DNA from: Myrica gale
Taxonomy: Eukaryota; Streptophyta; Magnoliopsida; Fagales; Myricaceae
DNA: 64,000 bases
Direction of reading: 5' to 3'
NCBI GenBank assembly: GCA_963930655.1
Contig: OZ005601.1
Location: 29,388,921-29,452,920, forward strand
The notes under the pieces were generated by a model. The model was not told the DNA's origin. It saw nothing but the letters and a program-made list of their open reading frames with translations, and made no database searches. The position numbers and the translations under genes are program-made. Of the stretch, positions 57,918-64,000 are shown piece by piece (positions within the stretch are counted from its first letter, which is position 1; each line of letters starts with the position of its first letter).

Positions 57918-59857
57918 TTAGAGTATGATTCAAAACAAAATTGGAAGCCAGAAAAACAACTCAGAGTCCAAAGCAGACCAAAGTAAAGCCAATTAAAAAG
58001 CTACAATAGTATGTTGGGAGTGACCTGAAATTATTGATGTCGATTATTTCCCGGGATGTGACCCACAAACTGCGCTTTTTCAGGAGTATATGTAAAAATA
58101 CGAGGGCTCTGGTTTGGATTGCTCTTTTGGGTCCACAACAAGGCCTTATCTGGTTTGTCATTGGCTGAGCTTGGAAAGTTCATCCTAACCTCTGTTTTCT
58201 CATTGGCTGCCTATCTAACCAAAGGATTTCATGTGGGGCTCCAGCTCCTAAGGATGAGAATGGGTCTCTGATCCCATATCTCACTCTCTATCCAACTGTT
58301 TTTCACTAAAATTTGAAGATGACCCTTTTGTTGCTTTGTCTCCTTTCCCCATTAGTCATGTTCAAAGTTAAAGAGTTGCGGTTGCGGTCCCCAGGATTTA
58401 TCTCTCTTTCCCTCACAATTTGGGTGTAATTTTGGCTCGTCTCAGATAAATCTCTTCCTGGTAGGGTTAAGAAAGAAATAAAAGCTTGCCTCATAAAGAA
58501 AGGCTGTCTTTCTCCCTTCGCTCAGCCACAGGCGCACATGCAAACAATTCTCTATCTAGTCAGAAACAAACCCTGACTCTCGTATCATTATCATTCAATT
58601 TGATTTTTTTGGATTTTTTGTTTTTATATCAATTTGATTTTTTAGAAAATTCGACAATTCGAATTTTGAATCATGGACATTAATTGGACAACAGGAAAGG
58701 AATACCCACTTGCTAATAATTGAGACATCTAAAGTTGTTTTTCTCATGAAATCAATTACGCTAAGCAGTGAATAATATGCCTAGCTTGTAAGATATATAT
58801 ATAAGCTATATGTTATGGTACTTAGAATTTCATGGTTAATTTGTGAAGAAAGTGTTATAATTTTCAGTGGCTAAAAAATTGTAATCTTATGCAATATGGG
58901 ACAACCTGGTATTTATTAATATTTAATAACACAAAATTTATATGAGGGAAGATCAGAAGGAATTCGTGATTCGACAGTTCCAGAGAAAATAGCATCTTGA
59001 TTATTACTTCTAAAATCCGCATGCGCGCCGCTTTAGTTGATTAGCCAGGCAAGTCTTTCCATTTCCTAGTCATCAAGGGATATGCATCCCGCCGGCCCGA
59101 TCTTTGGGTAAGAAATATTTGAACTGATCAAGAAAAGGAAGTCAGGAGCTTGACATATCGCACGCATGACAGAAAGGTATAGTTGATTATCCGTCAACCA
59201 TATAAGCATGCATGTGGGTCGAGGATAATATATGGATAGATCAGCTGATGGGGAGCTAGACGACCTTATCCATGGCTTTCACTCAAACCCGGAGAGGAAA
59301 TTTCAGCTTTCTCCAAGGATTTGGATCCTTGCAATACGAGAACACTTTCACATCTATCTTCCTTGGCCTGAATATGACCCACGGGCTGTAATAATCTTTC
59401 TCTTTCAAAGGAATCTCATGATTTATGAGAATTTGTTAATTAGGAAAGTCTTCTAAACCTATTAATCTCCTGCAATTTTTGGCCCTTCTTAGCTCCAAAT
59501 TAAAAGCTGTAAATTGTTTGATAACCTTGTGAGTCTAAGCTAGCACGGCAGGCATATGCATTCGTCATTATAAGTAAGAAGACGTCTCCCCTTTAAACAT
59601 TAGGTCAACACCATACGGAAAAGAAGAAAGAAGAATAGAATTATTGCATAAGTCTTAAAGAAAACAAATTATTCTAGCTAGAATGAATGGAAATTTAATC
59701 CTGAAGCCATTCTAAAGACGATAGCAATTTATAAGGTTCATTGGAATCCATATTTAAATTTCGAATGAAATTTAAAGACTTTTGGAGTAAATAATGTCTT
59801 TTGTTCATCATGTTGTTATATATAGTTTAAAGGATGGTTACTAGTGTCTTACCATTC
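57918..59857. other. COL upstream region and intergenic DNA
   Basis: The first several hundred bases upstream of the COL start (57918-58560) presumably hold its promoter on the minus strand; no specific box was assigned. Nothing coding was recognised to 59857. Confidence 0.4.
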
Positions 59858-61134
59858 CACTACAACAATTTTCACTTTCAATGGCGAATTTTTTCGTCAC
59901 TGAAGGTTATCAGCGACGAAAATTTTTCGTCGCCAACTCGTCGACGAACTTTAAGGGCGACGCAAAAAACTAACTCTTCCGTGACAAACCGTATGGTGTC
60001 GCTGAAAAGGTGTCTTTCAACGACGAATCGGGTCGTCGCAGATGGGCCACGCGTTCGTCCCGGAAAGACTCGTTTCGTCGCTGAAAGTGAATTGGGAACC
60101 ACTAGAGAGTAGAGTCTCGTTCGAACGACATGTTTCGTTCGCACTGACAGTTTTGTGACGAAACGTCTCGCCGCAAATACCTTTGAAATATTTAGCGACG
60201 ATTGTATAATTCGTCACAAATACTTTGTTCGAACCGTTATGGTGGTTCGACCGCGTATAGTGACAGTTTAGTCAACGAAAGCTTTTTCGTAGCTGATAGT
60301 TATTGTGGTTCGAACCATGAAGGTTTTTCTCACGGAGACGCTGTTCGAACAGGAAGACTGTTCGAACTTGATTCCGTCAGTTCATTTTTTAAATTAGCAA
60401 CAAAAGTAAAGTCCAATCGAATGAGTAAAGTTGGTTCGAACGAGTTACTCATTCGATATGTGGTTCGAACGTGTTATCCTTTTGAAGAATCTACAAATTG
60501 AACCTGATATTCTCAAATTACCAATACCAAATATTCTCAAATTACAAATACCAAAACTGCAATTCTATAAATCTATCAAGCAACACAAACTTCAAATATT
60601 CCATAATCTCTCAACCGACACAAACTTCAAATATTCCATAAATCTCTCAACCAACACAAATATAAGATGAAGTAAAAAAATACCAAAGTTGTACAACTCA
60701 TAATATTGCAAAAATAAGTGTATCTAGTTCACATAAGTTAAAATCCTATAAAATGTTCCAACATTCAAAAACTTAATCCAAAACTATAAACAATACCAAA
60801 AATTATCAACAATATCAAAACCTTAAATGAAAACCTTGTAATTTGCCAATGAAGTCCTACCTAAGAATCTCGGTGCGCAAATTGTGTCTTAAGTAGTTGA
60901 AGTTGCTCTTGAATTTGCCTATGCTCCTCTTGCATTTCTGCTTGTTGGGTTTTTAGGTTATCATACTCGTTTTGCCTTGCCTTCAGCTCTTCTATTGTAA
61001 TTTTAGTTGCCTCTAACTCAAGAACAAGCTCGGGATCCCTTTGTATGGACACAGTAGAGGAAAGGTGCTTTTTAGCGACGAAAAGTGGTTCGCCGCTGAA
61101 AAGATCGCCACTGAAACTCTGATCTGTTGTAGTG
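59858..61134. mobile_element. Non-autonomous CACTA (En/Spm) element, 1277 bp
   Basis: Begins CACTACAACAATTTTCA and ends CTGATCTGTTGTAGTG, so both ends are the canonical CACTA terminus. A 3-bp duplication, TTC, flanks it (59855-59857 and 61135-61137), as expected. Subterminal regions are dense in GCGACGAA/TTCGTCGC motifs. A minus-strand frame (61057-60861) encodes a coiled-coil tail (ELEATKITIEELKARQNEYD, MQEEHRQIQEQLQLLKTQF) like the C-terminus of CACTA-associated plant transposase proteins. The transposase proper is missing. Confidence 0.85.
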
Positions 61135-61653
61135 TTCACTGCTCCTCTTCTCCCATATGTCCTTGGTAATTGAGGAATAAGAATCTTAATTTGTAGCAGT
61201 AAACAAGCTAGCCAATTAGTTAAGAAGCTCAGTGCTCTGGACCACAATCGATCCCCTAAAATGTCTTACTTGACTTGTATGGTACCTGTTTGAGAGAAAC
61301 GCAACATGTGAGTTCTGCACTATCTACCGCATGCAATGCTTGTTGTGTCTATATGTACTATATCTTCATATTGCACCGTTCAATTCAAAGCAAAAAATAA
61401 TATAAGATCTTAGTTCTAGTGTTGTCAGTCAAAGCTCTATTGTACTTTCCCCTCTTCCAACTCCTGTATGTGGAATAATACTCTAGCGGCCACCTCCCTC
61501 TATGCTAATTATGATCATTAATTATTTAGCTTATATCCATAGATTAGGGATCTCGATCCACAATTAAAAAGGTCAAAGTTACAAAGATTACCATGTTATA
61601 GATTGCTAATTCTTCTCTTCAAATGGCAAGCATTTCCTTAACATCTCTACTCC

Positions 61654-62848
61654 TGTAATACCTCGTCCCGAAAAAGGTGTTAAGTGAGTAATTTAAATTT
61701 TAAACGAAAAGATAGGGCTCAAGCCTAATTCTAATTTTTGGATAGTTAAATCACATTTTTGAATTGAGCACTCTTATATTTGGATTTGAAAGATATGAAT
61801 AAAGATCTTATATTTGAATTTTAAAGTGATGGATAGACATATGTTTGAATTTTTAAAAGTTGAAAAGATCGGGGTTAATAAATAGTCGCAGAGAATATGT
61901 ATATTGGAGACCAAAATTTAGATTGGGGTGGTATTACTAAGTTCCGAGATATTTTTCGGCAATTATTGGAGAAGTTTGAGGTAAGTGGTTTTTTAATGAG
62001 ATTTTTAAACGTGTATCGTATTTTATATGGTTTTGATGTATTATTTGGAGAACTTAACAAATTTTAGATAAAATGAGATTGTCGAGATTTTGTGAAATCA
62101 ATTGAAATATGTATAGCTTGTTTTGGTGAGTATGATAACTTGTTTTGGTGAGCATACTGTGAAAAATGTCCTTGCGCTGGTGATATATCTCTGTGGTTTT
62201 TGTGGCCAATTTATCATTGTGGTTTACATGACCAATTTAATACTCCTCGTGGTATTTGGAGGTTTTTATGGCCTGGAGATCTGTGTGGCCTGGTATTTGG
62301 AGGTCTGTGTGACCATTGGTGATTTCTCTATATTGCGAGGTCTTGGATATTTTTGTTAAAAACTTGTATTTTTAAATTTGGTATGGCTCACAGTGTGTTA
62401 TTTTGGATTTCAATTATTGTGATAAAATTATCTTTTTTTTCAACCCCCATTAACTTGTTACTTACTGAGCTAGTCGTAGCTCACCACTTATTCTCATATT
62501 TTTCAAAGTTGGCAGAATTATAGATTAGAGAAGTTCGAGGAGCTTTAGATAGATTTTTGTTTCGAATGCTTGTTTTACAATAGTACTTTTGGAAATTAAT
62601 TTTGAAGAAGTCGTTATTGTAATTCTTTTGGGAGATCCTCATCAATGTTGAAAAATATCGGATATGCTAATGTAAATTTTAGGGCTCAGATTGATGTTTT
62701 TGGGATTTTTATGGTTTATGAATATTTTGCTAAAGTTGTAATAATTATTTTTAAAATATTGTGGCCTAGGTAAATGATTAGTTATGGTGAAAAAGTTTTA
62801 TTTTATATGGAAATCTATCTGTATGGAGTTTAAACCCGAGACATTACA
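61654..62848 (+). mobile_element. Solo LTR, family 1 (probably Ty3/gypsy)
   Basis: Starts TGTAATACCTCGTCCCG and ends CCCGAGACATTACA, flanked by a perfect ACTCC duplication (61649-61653 and 62849-62853). Third copy of the family also at 8736-10053 and 30839-32088. No internal region is present, so it is a solo fossil. Confidence 0.85.
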
Positions 62849-63205
62849 ACTCCAATTCTCACTCCTCATCCCACAACCCTCCTCATATGTGCCTACTTAC
62901 CGTATTTTGTTAGCATAAAAACATCAACACTCTTTCTTCCACCGTCATAGTACATGTCATGGTACATCCTATATATACATGTAACCTTTAGTATTAAAAA
63001 CCAGAATTTATATGAACGGGAAAAGTTTTCCTCTCAAAGTAATGAACAATTTTTGCCGTGTGCCTTGTTTGGACCTTTCGGAGGAGGATTTGGGCTTGTA
63101 TTCGAAGTGGGCCCAAAACTCATAGAAACGTATAGCGAGGCCTGAAGGTAAGAGCCAGACTTAGGAGGGAGGGGTAATTTGTCATTTAAGCAAATCGATT
63201 CAATC

Positions 63206-63268
63206 GAATCCGTAAGTAGTGATCTATATATATATATATATATATATATAAGAATCCGTAAGTAGTGC
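63206..63268. repeat. (TA)n microsatellite between direct repeats
   Basis: A TA run of about 26 bp (63225-63250) is bracketed by two copies of GAATCCGTAAGTAGTG (63206-63221 and 63253-63268), suggesting replication slippage or template switching. Confidence 0.75.
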
Positions 63269-63505
63269 GGCTCCGCTGGTCAGCGAAGCGAGCGAGACAG
63301 CGTTCCCGTCAGAAGATCGGAGGGACTCGCCGACGTCGCCGTGATTTACCACCTCCTTGTAAGATATCCGACGTCGTTTTTTTCCAGAATTGCTCAGCAA
63401 CATAAAACCCCTGCATCTTTCTGACTTTCTCCCCCATAAATATCCTCTCTGTTTCGCTGCTATTCTAGCTTGAGCGATATACTATCATTGAAGAAGCTGT
63501 AGGTA
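63269..63505 (+). other. Possible promoter and first (5' UTR) exon of a gene beyond the window
   Basis: Composition shifts to GC-richer sequence with CATAAATATCC (a possible TATA-like box at about 63436), a pyrimidine-rich stretch, and a possible donor in GAAGCTGTAG followed by GTAACA (63505). No coding exon is identifiable before the window ends at 64000, so this is only a suggestion. Confidence 0.2.
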
Positions 63506-64000
63506 ACATTTTTTTGTTCTTAGTTAGTTGAGCTATATGACCCTATTTAGAGCAGCATTTATTCAGGGACGTTATTCACTGCTCCTAAAGTTTGTTTTTT
63601 TCTCTCTCTCTCTCCTGAGCTTTCTTCTTCCCCACCCCGGGTCCTGATAGTTTATGTTGTAAGTTCTTTGCCTAGAGTTAATATAGCGAGTTTTCATTTT
63701 GGGTCTTTTAAGGTCTTTGCCTATGGGTTTGTTTGTTTGTTTAAAAACAAAACAAAACTATGCCCAATGGAGTGCAAAATCTTGATTCTTATGTGTTTGG
63801 TTGTTTCTTAGGTTCAGAAATACGCATATCTTAGTTATCAGTGTTGTTAGCTCTACGAGAATTTAGGAAAGAAGTGAAAACACAGACTTCTTCTGGTGAT
63901 TGCTTTGAATGAATGATAGAAAGAACAGAAGAGAAGCTTTATAGAATAACTGAACATAGTGGGGGTGGTGTAAGTGATGGAACTGTTATTTACTGTTTAA

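Noticed and set aside
1-64000. CRISPR arrays, bacterial operons, rRNA genes
   Set aside because: None seen. The window is plant nuclear DNA, and the tandem repeats found are minisatellites or transposon parts.

Overview
The window looks like nuclear DNA of a eudicot, probably a woody perennial. It is AT-rich, its genes have short exons and GT-AG introns, and the gene families are plant-specific (HAK/KUP transporters, DUF1218, CLE, LBD, CONSTANS-like). Well over half of the sequence is transposon debris and duplicated intergenic DNA. Species cannot be read from the sequence.

Layout. 1-23.2 kb is a head-to-tail HAK/KUP potassium-transporter cluster. Each unit has a shared intergenic segment (R), a shared promoter with a TATA box, and a gene. 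Unit 1 (about 1.3-8.3 kb) holds a collapsed pseudogene with two separate 3' ends. A middle unit (about 8.35-12.4 kb) keeps only R and the start of the promoter, a 'ghost' unit. The last unit (about 17.7-23.2 kb) has an intact seven-exon gene for a 759-residue protein. Solo LTRs, MITEs, a decayed CACTA-like element, a hAT fragment and an LRR pseudogene fill the gaps. 24.9-27.8 kb carries an intact three-exon DUF1218 membrane-protein gene. 29.5-38.1 kb is a field of hAT-type elements with 8-bp target duplications; one carries a recognisable ENTH (epsin-like) exon. 38.2-43.3 kb is a Pack-MULE-like element with long inverted termini, holding several intron-bearing exons of the NEDD8-activating enzyme subunit ECR1/UBA3 plus a broken FAR1-type domain. 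A CLE27-like signalling-peptide gene lies at 44.2 kb.

46.5-51.2 kb contains a 311-bp miniature LTR element and a second TRIM element with a GC-rich tandem array. It also contains a class II LBD transcription-factor gene cut by TRIM LTR sequence, with its two halves now pointing in opposite directions. 51.75-53.6 kb is a deleted hAT element with a transposase remnant. 56.1-57.9 kb is an intact two-exon CONSTANS-like gene (443 residues, minus strand). 59.9-61.1 kb is a non-autonomous CACTA element and 61.65-62.85 kb a third solo LTR of one family.

Genes that look intact: HAK/KUP copy 2, DUF1218, the CLE27-like gene and the CONSTANS-like gene. They do not form an operon or an obvious common pathway. 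The main story is genome rearrangement: tandem duplication with decay, exon capture by DNA transposons, and an LTR-associated inversion through a host gene. All identifications were made by eye from motifs and repeat structure; no search was run.
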